Made by a program: the position numbers and the translations under genes. Shown here piece by piece: positions 1 through 10,821 of a stretch of DNA of 64,000 bases (positions are counted from its first letter, which is position 1; each line of letters begins with the position of its first letter). Source of the stretch: Shimia haliotis (GTDB lineage: Bacteria > Pseudomonadota > Alphaproteobacteria > Rhodobacterales > Rhodobacteraceae); the NCBI RefSeq assembly GCF_900114415.1, contig NZ_FOSZ01000001.1, positions 682,001 through 746,000 on the forward strand, written 5' to 3'. Under the pieces are notes generated by a model, which did no database searches, was not told the DNA's origin, and saw only the letters and a program-made list of their open reading frames with translations.

Positions 1-187
1 ACCTGCCGCAGCTGCAGCAGCAGACGACCTGACCGCCATCACTGGCGTTGGTCCGGCCGCCGCCAAGAAACTGGCAGACGCAGGTATCACCTCGTATGCA
101 CAGCTCGCAGCGGTTGACGTTGACAGCTTTGATGCTGTGAAGGTTAAGCCTGAGTGGGTTGCACAAGCAGCCGATCTGGCGAAGTAA
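1..187 (+). CDS. rplU: 50S ribosomal protein L21, C-terminal part
   Basis: This is the 3' end of a gene that begins before the window. The frame opens at base 2 and stops with TAA at 185-187. The visible ~61 residues are alanine-rich and then carry a helix-hairpin-helix-like element (TGVGPAAAKKL followed by LADAGITSYAQLA). The conserved L21 core is not in the window. The identification rests on this tail, which I know from rhodobacteral L21 proteins, and on rpmA following 23 bases later. L21 is a 23S rRNA-binding protein of the large subunit. Confidence 0.85.
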   Translation, partial: PAAAAAADDLTAITGVGPAAAKKLADAGITSYAQLAAVDVDSFDAVKVKPEWVAQAADLAK

Positions 188-210
188 GCGAAGTATAGGA
201 GACTAACGAT

Positions 211-480
211 ATGGCACATAAAAAAGCTGGTGGTAGTTCCCGTAACGGTCGCGACTCCGCAGGTCGCCGTTTGGGCGTGAAAAAATACGGTGGCGAAAGC
301 GTCATCTCTGGCAACATCATCATGCGTCAGCGTGGCACCAAGATGTGGCCGGGCGAAGGCGTTGGCATGGGCAAAGACCACACCATCTTTGCAACCACCG
401 ACGGCAACGTAAAATTCCACAAAGGCCTCAAGGGCCGCACCTTTATTTCGGTCCTGCCAGTGGCGGAGGCCGCAGAGTAA
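211..480 (+). CDS. rpmA: 50S ribosomal protein L27
   Basis: This 89-residue protein is full length for L27 and starts [16 protein letters not shown], the flexible N-terminal tail that reaches the peptidyl-transferase centre. A strong Shine-Dalgarno (AGGAGAC) precedes the ATG. There is no N-terminal extension needing Prp-type cleavage, unlike Firmicutes L27. It sits directly behind rplU in the usual rplU-rpmA pair, and an intrinsic terminator at 513-540 ends the unit. Confidence 0.98.
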   Translation: MAHKKAGGSSRNGRDSAGRRLGVKKYGGESVISGNIIMRQRGTKMWPGEGVGMGKDHTIFATTDGNVKFHKGLKGRTFISVLPVAEAAE

Positions 481-512
481 GCCGAACCCGTAAAGGTTAT
501 GACACAATCAGG

Positions 513-540
513 GGGCCGGCTGCATAAGCCGGCCCTTTTT
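513..540 (+). terminator. intrinsic terminator after rplU-rpmA
   Basis: An 8-bp perfect GC stem (GGGCCGGC / GCCGGCCC) with a 7-base loop at 521-527 is followed by five T and then another T-rich stretch. It lies 33 bases after the rpmA stop. Confidence 0.9.
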
Positions 541-564
541 GCTTTTTTATCCAAAAGGTGCGCT

Positions 565-1158
565 ATGGGCGTTGCTGTTGCACAGTTTGCCATATTTGCC
601 GCGAGCCAGGTGGGAACACCGGGGCCTGCGAACATGGCGTTGTTGGCGACAGGCGCGCGGTTTGGATTTGTTGCGGCCTTGCCGTTTGTGGCGGGCGTGG
701 CTTTGGGCAAGCAGTTGATCATCTGGCCGATCGGATTTGGCCTGATGGGGTTGGCGGACACCGTGCCGTGGCTGTTTGTGGCGCTCAAGTGGATCAGCGC
801 GGCCTATATCTGTTGGCTGGCGTGGAAGGTGGCGAACCTTCGCTTGTCGCCAGAAAGTGGCGTGACCGAACAGCCGCCGGGATTTATTGCGGGATTGTGG
901 GTGCATCCTCTCAACCCCAAGGCGTGGGCGATGATTGTCACGGGATTTACCAGTTTCGTGAGCCCTGACACAGAACCGTTGCAAGCCACGGCGACAATAG
1001 CCATCTGCCTGTTGACCACACAGGCCATATTTCACCCGATCTGGACTTATGGGGGAGACCGGATCGCACAACTCGTCGCGGGAAAACCTGCGGAACGCTA
1101 CCTGATGAGAACCCTTGCGGCGCTGACCGTTGCCTCGGTTCTTGTTGTCCTAATCTGA
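565..1158 (+). CDS. LysE/RhtB-family amino-acid exporter
   Basis: This 197-residue, strongly hydrophobic protein has about six predicted membrane segments. The family-typical GTPGPANM motif is at residues 17-24, at the end of the first helix. LysE/RhtB proteins export amino acids or their derivatives from the cytoplasm; the substrate cannot be read from sequence. I chose ATG 565, preceded by AAGGTG, over an upstream start at 499, because the upstream frame runs through the rpmA terminator and lacks a family-like N-terminus. It is followed 13 bases later by a GNAT gene. Confidence 0.88.
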   Translation: MGVAVAQFAIFAASQVGTPGPANMALLATGARFGFVAALPFVAGVALGKQLIIWPIGFGLMGLADTVPWLFVALKWISAAYICWLAWKVANLRLSPESGVTEQPPGFIAGLWVHPLNPKAWAMIVTGFTSFVSPDTEPLQATATIAICLLTTQAIFHPIWTYGGDRIAQLVAGKPAERYLMRTLAALTVASVLVVLI

Positions 1159-1171
1159 GGAGGAGACAGGT

Positions 1172-1711
1172 ATGAAATTGGAAGCCATCGTCAACCAGCC
1201 GGTTGTGAACACAGAACGCTTTGTGCTGCGCCCGCTGCGTCGGTCCGATCAGGGCTTGATTGATATGTACGCCGGACTGGAAGAGGTCGCGCGTATGACT
1301 ACATCGATCCCGCATCCCTTGCCACCCGGCGCGACGGATGCCTTCATCCTGCGTGCGCAGGCAGAGGACCGCGTGGAAGATGTCTGGGCAATTGACGGTT
1401 CGCAAGAAGGGCAACCCGAGGTGATGGGGCTAGTCAGCCTGACGCGGGTGGATCAGGGGCAGGCCGAAATCGGATATTGGATCGGTCCGGGCTTCTGGAA
1501 CACCGGGTTGGCGTCCGAAGCGGTACGGGCCTTGATTGCGGCGAACCCTCTGGAAAGCACAACCGTGTTTGCCAGCGTTTTTCAGGACAACCCTGCCTCG
1601 GCGCGGGTGCTGACGAACTGCGGGTTCCAATATCTTGGGGATGCGGAGAGTTTTTCTGTGTCGCGCGATGCCAATGTGCCCACTTGGACCTATTCTTTGA
1701 AACTGGATTGA
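1172..1711 (+). CDS. GNAT-family N-acetyltransferase (RimJ/RimL-like)
   Basis: This 179-residue protein looks like the Acetyltransf_3 (RimJ-like) group. It starts with an ERFVLRPL strand and carries IGYWIGPGFWNTGLASEAVRAL around residue 105-125, which is the acetyl-CoA pyrophosphate-binding turn and helix. A perfect GGAGGAGA ribosome-binding site precedes ATG 1172. The acceptor could be a ribosomal protein terminus or a small molecule and is not evident. It probably shares a transcript with the exporter before it and obgE after it. Confidence 0.88.
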   Translation: MKLEAIVNQPVVNTERFVLRPLRRSDQGLIDMYAGLEEVARMTTSIPHPLPPGATDAFILRAQAEDRVEDVWAIDGSQEGQPEVMGLVSLTRVDQGQAEIGYWIGPGFWNTGLASEAVRALIAANPLESTTVFASVFQDNPASARVLTNCGFQYLGDAESFSVSRDANVPTWTYSLKLD

Positions 1712-1717
1712 GCCTGA

Positions 1718-3906
<2,189 letters not shown>

Positions 3907-3976
3907 TCTTCTTACTTGTAAAACTACTCCCGTCGGAGGCTCCGGCATTATCCAAACCACGCAAAGGAAAAATCTG

Positions 3977-5242
3977 ATGAAAGACATCGCAGATATCCCC
4001 GCCCTGATGACAGAGCTTGGCCAGAACGCCAAAGCCGCAGCAGCAGAGTTGGCCTTTGCCCCGGCCCCAGCGAAACAGCGCGCGCTTGAAGTGGCGGCCG
4101 ATGCCGTTTGGGCGCGGCGTGCCAAGATCATCGAGGCCAACAAGAAAGACCTCGAGTTCGGCCGGAACAAAGGCCTGTCAGACGCGATGATGGACCGCTT
4201 GATGCTGGATGAAGAGCGCATTCAGGGCATTGTAGGCGGCTTGCGCGCGGTGGCGGCACAGAACGATCCGGTGGGCGAGGTTCTGGAAGAGTGGGATCGT
4301 CCCACGGGTCTGAACATTCGCCGCGTGCGCACGCCCTTGGGCGTGGTTGGTGTGATCTATGAAAGCCGTCCGAATGTGACCGCTGATGCCGGTGCGCTAT
4401 GCCTGAAATCCGGCAATGCGGTGATCCTGCGTGGCGGCTCGGAAGGCTTTAACAGCTCCGGTGCGATCCATGCCTGTCTGGTCGAGGGGCTGAAGGCGGC
4501 GGGCCTGCCGGAAGCGTCGATCCAGTTGGTGCCGACCCGCGATCGGGCTGCGGTGCAGGAACTGTTGACCATGGTGGACACGGTTGACGTGATCGTGCCA
4601 CGCGGTGGTAAGGGGCTTGTCGGACTGGTGCAGCGCGAGGCGCGTGTGCCGGTGTTTGCCCACCTTGAGGGCATTGTTCACATCTATGTCGACAAAGCGG
4701 CCGACCCGCAAAAAGCCATGGAGGTGATCCTGAACGCCAAGACGCGGCGCACGGGGATTTGCGGCGCGGCGGAATGCCTGTTGATCCACGAGGATCTTGT
4801 GGACAGTCTGGGCGCGGATGTTGTGGCGATGCTGGTGGCGGCAGGCGTGCGGGTGCATGCGGATACGCGCCTTCAGGCGGTTGAAGGCACACTTGCGGCG
4901 TCTGATGCGGATTGGGGCAAGGAATATCTGGATATGGATATAGCTGCCAAAGTGGTCAGCGATGTGGACGAGGCAATTGCCCACATTCGCCGGTATGGCT
5001 CTGATCACACCGATTGTATTCTCACCGAATATGATGCGGTGGCAGAGCGGTTCTTTGAACGGGTCGACAGCGCGATCCTGATGCGCAACGCCTCAACCCA
5101 GTTTGCGGATGGGGGCGAATTTGGCATGGGTGCGGAAATCGGCATTGCCACGGGCAAAATGCACGCCCGTGGTCCCGTCGGTGCGGCGCAGCTTACCAGT
5201 TTCAAATATCTGGTGGTTGGTGACGGAACCACCCGCGCCTGA
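3977..5242 (+). CDS. proA: glutamate-5-semialdehyde dehydrogenase
   Basis: This 421-residue enzyme reduces glutamyl-5-phosphate with NADPH in the second step of proline synthesis. It has the aldehyde-dehydrogenase-like fold, with the catalytic cysteine in TGICGAAE at residue 262. I start at ATG 3977, behind AAGGAAAA, which gives the standard length. A longer open frame back to 3785 would overlap the end of proB and adds no conserved sequence. It forms a pair with proB. Confidence 0.97.
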   Translation: MKDIADIPALMTELGQNAKAAAAELAFAPAPAKQRALEVAADAVWARRAKIIEANKKDLEFGRNKGLSDAMMDRLMLDEERIQGIVGGLRAVAAQNDPVGEVLEEWDRPTGLNIRRVRTPLGVVGVIYESRPNVTADAGALCLKSGNAVILRGGSEGFNSSGAIHACLVEGLKAAGLPEASIQLVPTRDRAAVQELLTMVDTVDVIVPRGGKGLVGLVQREARVPVFAHLEGIVHIYVDKAADPQKAMEVILNAKTRRTGICGAAECLLIHEDLVDSLGADVVAMLVAAGVRVHADTRLQAVEGTLAASDADWGKEYLDMDIAAKVVSDVDEAIAHIRRYGSDHTDCILTEYDAVAERFFERVDSAILMRNASTQFADGGEFGMGAEIGIATGKMHARGPVGAAQLTSFKYLVVGDGTTRA

Positions 5243-5248
5243 TCGACT

Positions 5249-5845
5249 TTAGAATGTCAGTTCCAGCTTGGTGTCACTCTGGCTGGTACTGACGGATCGG
5301 CCCAAAGTGCTGGCCCATTGCGGCAAAAGCCCGAATTGCACCTGATTTGGTGCGAGGGTTTGAGGCACATCGCCCGACACCAAGGCGGGCCAGAGCGTGT
5401 CGTCAACGCGCAGTTTTTCGCTCTCGCCAATCACCTGCCAACCGCCTTGAGTGCGATGCACGCTGATCACGCCGCCGAAGGGTAGGGCGGTCTCAAAACA
5501 GAGAATGGCAAGAAATGCGAGGCGCAGTTCGGTGCGTTCAACCGCGCCTTGAACTGTCCAGTCCACCATCGTGCGCGCACCGATCGCCATGTTGTCCAGG
5601 ATGGTCAGAATTTCCTGCTCGCCCACCTGCTGTTCTGCTGAGGCCTGACCAAAGGCCACGCGGAAGAACCGAATTTTGGCGTTTGCGTTTTGCACGCTGT
5701 CTGCGATCAGCGACAACTCTGGGGCCTTGGCGCCTCCGGCCAGTTCGATCAGTTCCATGCCATTGCTGATGGCGCCAATCGGGCTGATCAGGTCGTGGCA
5801 AATGCGGGAGCCTACCAACGCGGCCAAATCCGGTTTATGTGTCAT
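5249..5845 (-). CDS. chpT: histidine phosphotransferase ChpT
   Basis: This 198-residue protein begins with the ChpT signature LVGSRICHDLISPIGAI, with the phospho-accepting histidine at residue 17. It continues into a degenerate HATPase-like domain. In Caulobacter and Rhodobacterales, ChpT passes phosphate from CckA to CtrA and CpdR, controlling cell cycle, motility and gene transfer agents. ATG 5845 is preceded by AGGAGTG; an upstream ATG at 5887 would reach into the divergent gene. It is transcribed away from the DUF3553 gene, with only 28 bases between the two starts. Confidence 0.93.
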   Translation of the reverse strand: MTHKPDLAALVGSRICHDLISPIGAISNGMELIELAGGAKAPELSLIADSVQNANAKIRFFRVAFGQASAEQQVGEQEILTILDNMAIGARTMVDWTVQGAVERTELRLAFLAILCFETALPFGGVISVHRTQGGWQVIGESEKLRVDDTLWPALVSGDVPQTLAPNQVQFGLLPQWASTLGRSVSTSQSDTKLELTF

Positions 5846-5873
5846 CTTATCACTCCTGACGCGTGGACCCATC

Positions 5874-6056
5874 ATGACCGACCTCAACGCATTTCTAGAG
5901 CCCGGTGCGCTCGTGACCCATCCCGATCAGCCTGATTGGGGCATAGGACAAGTGCAATCCAATATCGGTGGAAAAGTCACCGTGAATTTCCGCGAAGCGG
6001 GCAAGGTTGTTATTGATAGCAATCGTATAATGCTCAATTGGAGTCATGCGGAATAA
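5874..6056 (+). CDS. DUF3553 small protein
   Basis: This 60-residue protein contains HPDQPDWGIGQVQSNIGGKV, which I recognise as DUF3553, a short all-beta domain resembling the CarD/UvrD-tail type of small protein-interaction fold. Its function is not established. The ATG at 5874 begins MTDLNAFLEPG; a longer frame upstream runs antisense through chpT and is rejected. No strong Shine-Dalgarno is visible, so translation may be weak or partly leaderless. Divergence from chpT with a very short shared promoter suggests co-regulation, which is inference. Confidence 0.82.
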   Translation: MTDLNAFLEPGALVTHPDQPDWGIGQVQSNIGGKVTVNFREAGKVVIDSNRIMLNWSHAE

Positions 6057-6189
6057 TTGGTTAACATTTGGTTCACGCCCGTGATGTTGCGTCAAGCTTT
6101 GAGCGGAAAACCGGCAAAAGAAGCGGCTTGGTTGATTTCACGTGTGCCTCTGCCTAAAACCTCCGCAACAAGAGGCGCAGACGCAAAAA

Positions 6190-6966
6190 ATGGCACATAC
6201 CCCCGATTTTGAAGTGAGACTTGCGAGGTCAGAAGAAGACCTTAAAGCCGCGCAGAGGTTGCGGTATCGGGTGTTTGTCGAGGAACTGGGCAGCGGCGGT
6301 GATCTGGTGGATCATGAGGGCAGGCTGGAGCGCGACAAGTTTGATCCCTTCTTTGATCACATGATTTTAGTAGATCGTGCCTTGGCATGCGAGGACATCG
6401 ACAAAGTGGTCGGGGTCTATCGGTTGTTGCGTCAGGATATGGCGGAGGAAATGGGGCAGTTTTATTCCGAGGACGAGTATGACCTGTCCAAACTGAAGGC
6501 CTCGGGCCGGCGGTTGATGGAACTGGGGCGATCTTGCCTGTTGCCAGAGTATCGCGGCGGGGCGGCGATGTTTCATCTGTGGAACGCCATGGCGGCTTAT
6601 GTGGCTGAGCACGAGATCGAAATCCTGTTTGGTGTCGCGAGTTTTCACGGCACGGATGTGGAGGCCTTGGCGCAGCCTTTGTCGCTGCTCCATCACAGGC
6701 ATCTCGCGCCCGAGGACATTCGGACACGGATTTTGCCGCAGCATCACCAGAGTATGAATCTGATGGCGGAAGACCAAATTGATCGACGGGCCGCCATGGT
6801 TGAGGTGCCTGCCTTGATCAAAGCTTACCTGAGATTGGGCGGCTTTGTCGGGGAGGGGGCATTCATCGACCGGACGTTCAACACCACGGACGTGTGCCTG
6901 ATCCTTGATACGGCACGGATGAATGAAAAGAACCGCGCGCTTTATTCTAAGGGTCGACCGTCGTGA
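6190..6966 (+). CDS. olsB: L-ornithine N(alpha)-acyltransferase
   Basis: This 258-residue protein belongs to the acyltransferase group related to GNAT enzymes and autoinducer synthases (RLRYRVFVEELG near residue 20, then MELGRSCLLPEYRGGAAMFHLW). OlsB transfers a 3-hydroxyacyl group from acyl-ACP to ornithine, making lyso-ornithine lipid. It shares a GTGA overlap with olsA, which completes the pathway. ATG 6190 (MAHTPDFEV) is preferred over a start at 6142 whose extra residues look unstructured. The intergenic DNA upstream shows no Pho box. Confidence 0.9.
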   Translation: MAHTPDFEVRLARSEEDLKAAQRLRYRVFVEELGSGGDLVDHEGRLERDKFDPFFDHMILVDRALACEDIDKVVGVYRLLRQDMAEEMGQFYSEDEYDLSKLKASGRRLMELGRSCLLPEYRGGAAMFHLWNAMAAYVAEHEIEILFGVASFHGTDVEALAQPLSLLHHRHLAPEDIRTRILPQHHQSMNLMAEDQIDRRAAMVEVPALIKAYLRLGGFVGEGAFIDRTFNTTDVCLILDTARMNEKNRALYSKGRPS

Positions 6967-7787
6967 CAGCTTGGGAAAGCGAAGAGGGATACCTGCCGCA
7001 CAAGCCCTTGGGCGTGGGCGGTTGGATGCGGGTGATCCTGCGGGGCGTTCCGCTGGCACTACTGGTGTTTGGTTGTTTGATCCTGCTGCTGTTGGTGCGC
7101 ATGGTTGAGGCCCCGTTGTTTGGCCTACATCGCCCGTGGACGCCCTATATCACTCGGTTTGTGTGCCGAAATGCCTTTCGCATTCTGGGCATTGGTTTCT
7201 CTTCACGCGGCCGCCCGATGACCCACCGCGGGGCGGTGGTGGCGAACCATTCTTCGTGGCTGGATATTTTCACGCTGAACGCGAGAAAGAACGTCTATTT
7301 TGTCAGCAAGGCCGAAGTGGCAAAGTGGCCAGGCATCGGCTGGCTGGCGCGGGCCACGGGCACGGTGTTTATCAACCGTGACCGACGTGAGGCGGCGGCG
7401 CAGAAGAAGGTGTTTGAGGACCGGCTTCTGGCAGGTCACAAGTTGCTGTTCTTTCCCGAGGGCACAAGCACGGATGGCCAGCAGATCCTGCCGTTCAAAT
7501 CTACGCTGTTTGCGGCGTTTTTTGATGAGCGTCTGCGTGAAGAAATGCACATCCAGCCCGTTACCGTGCGCTATATCGCACCGCAAGGTGAAGATCCGCG
7601 GTTTTATGGTTGGTGGGGAGATATGGATTTTGGGCCGCATTTGCTGATTACGCTTGGCGCGCGTCGACAGGGGCGGGTTGAAGTTGTGTATCATCCGGAG
7701 CTGGTGGTCTCGGATTATACCAGTCGCAAAGCCTTGGCAGAGGCTGCGGAAACGTCGGTCCGCAGCGCTCTTGTGGTGGCGCAATAG
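6963..7787 (+). CDS. olsA: lyso-ornithine lipid O-acyltransferase / 1-acylglycerol-3-phosphate acyltransferase family
   Basis: This 274-residue PlsC-family protein has one N-terminal membrane segment (about residues 22-46). The catalytic NHSSWLD motif is at residues 95-101 and FPEGTSTDG at 164-172. It esterifies the hydroxyl of lyso-ornithine lipid; roseobacter OlsA is also known to act on related aminolipids. The start is GTG 6963, overlapping the olsB stop, so the two proteins are coupled. Adjacency to olsB supports the ols assignment over a purely phosphatidic-acid role. Confidence 0.9.
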   Translation: MTAWESEEGYLPHKPLGVGGWMRVILRGVPLALLVFGCLILLLLVRMVEAPLFGLHRPWTPYITRFVCRNAFRILGIGFSSRGRPMTHRGAVVANHSSWLDIFTLNARKNVYFVSKAEVAKWPGIGWLARATGTVFINRDRREAAAQKKVFEDRLLAGHKLLFFPEGTSTDGQQILPFKSTLFAAFFDERLREEMHIQPVTVRYIAPQGEDPRFYGWWGDMDFGPHLLITLGARRQGRVEVVYHPELVVSDYTSRKALAEAAETSVRSALVVAQ

Positions 7788-7797
7788 AGAGGCGGTG

Positions 7798-8406
7798 TTA
7801 GCCCTCGTCGCGGGCCTTTGCGCGCTGAAATGCGGGGCGGGCGTGCATGGCCTCAACAAATCTGGCCAAAGCGGGATATGCCTTGGCGCCTTGACCACGC
7901 ACGGCGATTTCTGCCGGAAAGATCATCATCACATCCACCGCCGACAGATCATCCAGCACAAAGTGGCCCGACGGGCGCAACAGGCTGTCCATATAGCTGA
8001 AGTGATTGTCCATCTCCGAGGTGATACGCGGCTGTAGCGGCGCTGCGGCCTCACCCAGCATTGAGGTATACAGGCCGAGGAGAGGTGGCAGCATGGCCGA
8101 GCCTTCGGCAAAATGCATCAATTCAAGGTGCTGCACATAAGAAGCGGTTCCGGCCTCAGGGATCATGTGCGGCGCGTGCCGGTAACAGATGCGTTCCACG
8201 ATGGCAGCGGATTCCGAAATCACGCGACCGTTCATTTCGATCACCGGAGATTTGCCAAGCGGGTGAATTTCCTTGAGTTCCGGCGGCGCAAGACGGGTCT
8301 TGGGATCGCGGTGATAAGCGATCAACTCATAGTCGGCGCCGATCTCTTCGAGCAGCCACATAATGCGCAGAGAGCGGGATTTGTTCAGATGGTGCAGGCG
8401 GATCAT
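7798..8406 (-). CDS. glutathione S-transferase family protein
   Basis: This 202-residue protein has an N-terminal thioredoxin-like domain (residues 1-78, with HPLGKSPVIEMNG and the SESAAI glutathione-binding turn). An all-helical C-terminal domain ends in YPALARFVEAMHARPAFQ. The fold is typical of soluble GSTs, but the substrate cannot be inferred. It stands alone on the minus strand, converging on olsA with a 10-base gap. Its start is next to the long rpsB leader. Confidence 0.9.
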   Translation of the reverse strand: MIRLHHLNKSRSLRIMWLLEEIGADYELIAYHRDPKTRLAPPELKEIHPLGKSPVIEMNGRVISESAAIVERICYRHAPHMIPEAGTASYVQHLELMHFAEGSAMLPPLLGLYTSMLGEAAAPLQPRITSEMDNHFSYMDSLLRPSGHFVLDDLSAVDVMMIFPAEIAVRGQGAKAYPALARFVEAMHARPAFQRAKARDEG

Positions 8407-8505
8407 GGCGGTCTCCTTGTGACTGTTCGCACCCTAGTGTACGAAATGCCGCCTCCAATAGGAGAAATTGCAGTTTTTCGGACGCGGCGTCATGGAATTT
8501 CGGAA

Positions 8506-8590
8506 AACCCTGCAGAACCTGTGAAAACAGGGTTGCACAGCCCGCAAACCTTATGTAAACGCGCGTCATTCAAACCCGCAGGCGGGGTTT
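8506..8590 (+). promoter_or_regulatory. structured upstream/leader region of rpsB
   Basis: The 282-base gap before rpsB contains two clear inverted repeats. One is AACCCTG (8506-8512) with CAGGGTT (8528-8534). The other is AAACCC (8572-8577) with GGGTTT (8585-8590). Further GC-rich potential hairpins lie closer to the start codon. Leaders of rpsB bind S2 for autoregulation in gammaproteobacteria; a similar role here is inference only. No other gene is visible in the gap. Confidence 0.4.
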
Positions 8591-8688
8591 GGGCTTGGGC
8601 AGGGGAGACATCCCTGTCGGTCCGCCGGTTGGAGCATCCGCTCTCACTTCTCCCCGCCAAGGCGTAAACCGGAAAAGGAAATACAAGC

Positions 8689-9486
8689 ATGGCTCTTCCT
8701 GAGTTCTCCATGCGTCAGCTGCTGGAAGCTGGCGTTCACTTTGGCCACCAAACGCAACGCTGGAACCCCCGTATGGGCGAGTTCATCTATGGTTCGCGTA
8801 ACGGCATCCACATTTTCGACCTGACACAGACCGTTCCGATGCTGGACGCAGGTCTGAACGCGATCCGCGACACCGTTGCCAAAGGCGGCCGTGTTCTGTT
8901 CGTGGGCACCAAGCGTCAGGCAGCTGGTCCGATCGCGGACGCAGCGGACAAATCTGCTCAGTACTTCATGAACCACCGCTGGCTCGGCGGCACGCTGACC
9001 AACTGGAAAACTGTTTCCCAGTCCATCAACCGTCTGAAAGAGATCGACGAAAAGATGGCGACTGGCGCAGAAGGTCTGACCAAGAAAGAGCGTCTTGGCA
9101 TGGAACGTGACCAGGAGAAGCTGCAAGCTTCCCTCGGCGGTATCCGTGACATGGGCGGCGTTCCTGACCTGCTGTTCGTCATCGACGTGAAAAAAGAAGC
9201 TCTGGCCATCGCCGAAGCCAACAAACTGGGTATTCCTGTTGTGGCTGTTGTCGACACCAACTGCTCGCCTGACGGCGTAGACTACATCATCCCGGGCAAC
9301 GACGACGCGGCCCGCGCGATTGCTCTGTACTGCGATCTGGCAGCACGTGCGGCTCTGGACGGCATGACCGCTCAGATGGGCGCAGCTGGCGTTGACCTGG
9401 GTGCTTTCGAAGAAGCACCGGCAGAAGAAGTTGTTGCAGAAGACGCTCCGGCGGCAGAAGCAGCGACCGAAGAAGCGCAGGCTTAA
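8689..9486 (+). CDS. rpsB: 30S ribosomal protein S2
   Basis: At 265 residues this is a full-length S2, starting [20 protein letters not shown] with the RWNPRM element typical of the family. It binds the 30S head/body junction and helps recruit S1. The last ~28 residues form an acidic, alanine-glutamate-rich tail beyond the usual S2 core, common in alphaproteobacteria. AAAAGGAAA precedes ATG 8689. tsf follows in the conserved rpsB-tsf pair. Confidence 0.98.
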   Translation: MALPEFSMRQLLEAGVHFGHQTQRWNPRMGEFIYGSRNGIHIFDLTQTVPMLDAGLNAIRDTVAKGGRVLFVGTKRQAAGPIADAADKSAQYFMNHRWLGGTLTNWKTVSQSINRLKEIDEKMATGAEGLTKKERLGMERDQEKLQASLGGIRDMGGVPDLLFVIDVKKEALAIAEANKLGIPVVAVVDTNCSPDGVDYIIPGNDDAARAIALYCDLAARAALDGMTAQMGAAGVDLGAFEEAPAEEVVAEDAPAAEAATEEAQA

Positions 9487-9497
9487 TTTTCTGATAC

Positions 9498-9525
9498 GGG
9501 GGCAGGGTACGCCCGCCCCCTTTTT
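9498..9525 (+). terminator. intercistronic hairpin with T-tract between rpsB and tsf
   Basis: GGGGGC-A-GGG pairs with CCC-GCCCCC around a TACG tetraloop and is followed by TTTTT. It lies in the 68-base gap between two genes normally read together, so it probably acts as a partial terminator that lowers tsf output relative to rpsB. Confidence 0.8.
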
Positions 9526-9554
9526 ATCCCCAATTCTGACGAGGAGAGCCAAAA

Positions 9555-10430
9555 ATGGCGATCACAGCAGCAATGGTAAAAGAACTGCGCGAGATGACCG
9601 GCGCAGGCATGATGGACGCGAAAAAAGCGTTGACCGAAACTGATGGCGACCAGGAAGCAGCAATCGATTGGCTGCGCACCAAAGGTCTGGCGAAAGCGGC
9701 GAAGAAATCCGGCCGTACAGCAGCCGAAGGTCTGGTGGCCGTAAAGGTTGAAGGCAACAAAGGTGTTGCGGTTGAGGTGAACTCCGAAACCGACTTTGTT
9801 GGCAAAAACGCCGACTTCCAGAGCATGGTTTCCGCGATCGCTGGCGCGGCGCTGAACGTTTCTGACGTTGACGCGCTGAAGGCAGCCGATCTGGGTGGCA
9901 AGACTGTTGAAGAAACCGTGACTGCCGCCGTGGCAACCATCGGTGAAAACATGTCCGTACGCCGTATGGCGACCGTGGAAGGCGACGTTGTGACCTCTTA
10001 TGTTCACAACCCAGCAGCCGACGGCATGGGCAAAATCGGTGTTCTCGTTGCGCTGAAAGGCGGCGACGAAGCTTTCGGTAAGCAGGTTGCCATGCACATC
10101 GCAGCCGCAGCGCCTCAGGCTCTGGGCGAAGATGACCTGGATCCGGCTGTTGTCGAAAAAGAGAAAAACGTTCAGATCGAGATCGCACGTGAATCCGGCA
10201 AGCCGGAGCAGGTGATCGAGAAGATGATCGTTGGTCGCATGAAGAAATTCATGGCCGAAGTGACCCTGCTGGGCCAGAACTTCGTGATCAACCCTGACCT
10301 GACCGTTGCAGCAGCCGCAAAAGAAGCTGGCGCTGAAATCGTTGGCTATGTCCGCATGGAAGTGGGCGAAGGCATCGAGAAAAAAGAAGAAGACTTTGCA
10401 GCAGAAGTGGCAAAAGCCGCTCAGGGCTAA
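9555..10430 (+). CDS. tsf: translation elongation factor Ts
   Basis: This 291-residue protein is the guanine-nucleotide exchange factor for EF-Tu. The N-terminal UBA-like domain ([19 protein letters not shown]) is followed by the nucleotide-release TDFVGKN motif near residues 79-85 and two core subdomains. GAGGAGA precedes ATG 9555. It is transcribed after rpsB and ended by an intrinsic terminator at 10452-10483. Confidence 0.98.
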   Translation: MAITAAMVKELREMTGAGMMDAKKALTETDGDQEAAIDWLRTKGLAKAAKKSGRTAAEGLVAVKVEGNKGVAVEVNSETDFVGKNADFQSMVSAIAGAALNVSDVDALKAADLGGKTVEETVTAAVATIGENMSVRRMATVEGDVVTSYVHNPAADGMGKIGVLVALKGGDEAFGKQVAMHIAAAAPQALGEDDLDPAVVEKEKNVQIEIARESGKPEQVIEKMIVGRMKKFMAEVTLLGQNFVINPDLTVAAAAKEAGAEIVGYVRMEVGEGIEKKEEDFAAEVAKAAQG

Positions 10431-10451
10431 GTCCTTTCGCACAAGTTATTC

Positions 10452-10483
10452 AAAAGGCCGCTCCGGTTGGGGCGGCCTTTTTG
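10452..10483 (+). terminator. intrinsic terminator after tsf
   Basis: AAAAGGCCGC-TCC and GGG-GCGGCCTTTT form a long stem around a short GGTT-type loop, followed by a T-run. It lies 21 bases after the tsf stop. Confidence 0.9.
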
Positions 10484-10527
10484 CATTGCGGGGACATATG
10501 AAATTGATCCGCGAAAGTCAGCGCGAC

Positions 10528-10565
10528 AAAAAAAGAAACGGCGCCACCCTGGGGGATGACACCGT
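10528..10565 (-). terminator. candidate terminator of the luxR transcript (minus strand)
   Basis: On the minus strand ACGGTGTCA (10565-10557) pairs fully with TGGCGCCGT (10546-10538) if two G-U pairs are allowed. It is followed by TTTCTTTTTTT. On the plus strand the same stem would have two C-A mismatches, so the minus strand is favoured. It lies about 260 bases beyond the luxR stop. Confidence 0.65.
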
Positions 10566-10821
10566 CCTTTTTCTCGGTCTCCATTTACATGGGGATGGGG
10601 AGACCTCCGAAAATTGCCAACTCGAAGGTCGAAATAAACCTTCAAGCCGACGTCCGGGTTTTACCGGTCAAAACGGAGAGCTTTGATATTGCAAAGATCC
10701 ATCTTGAAATGTTCCTCAGGCCAAAGCCACCACTCACGGAACACCGCTATTTTGGCACCGCTACGACCTATCATACAAGTCAGGGTTCCCATACTAATGG
10801 ATAGGTTTTTGATAACACGTG
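10566..10821 (-). other. untranslated or small-RNA-like tail between luxR and its terminator
   Basis: This stretch belongs to a gap of about 390 bases (10431-10821). On the minus strand it holds an inverted repeat near 10767-10807 (ACCTATCAT with ATGGATAGGT, one bulged base) and a short open frame at 10772-10641 starting MGTLTCMIGRSG, 43 residues long. A 13-base direct repeat GCTATTTTGGCAC occurs at 10746-10758 and 10821-10833, the latter being the very 3' end of luxR. I recognise no protein family. It may be a long 3' untranslated region, an embedded small RNA, or decayed coding sequence. Confidence 0.35.

Noticed and set aside
6061-6075. CtrA-like TTAA-N7-TTCA upstream of olsB and TTAA-N7-TTTA at 63361-63375
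   Set aside because: Each has one mismatch to TTAA-N7-TTAA, and such matches are expected by chance in a 64-kb window. No supporting context was seen.
10498-10686. Plus-strand frame after tsf (MKLIRESQRDKK...)
   Set aside because: It runs antisense through the minus-strand terminator and lacks a ribosome-binding site and any family resemblance. The other plus-strand frame at 10556-10804 has GGGGG touching its ATG with no spacing.
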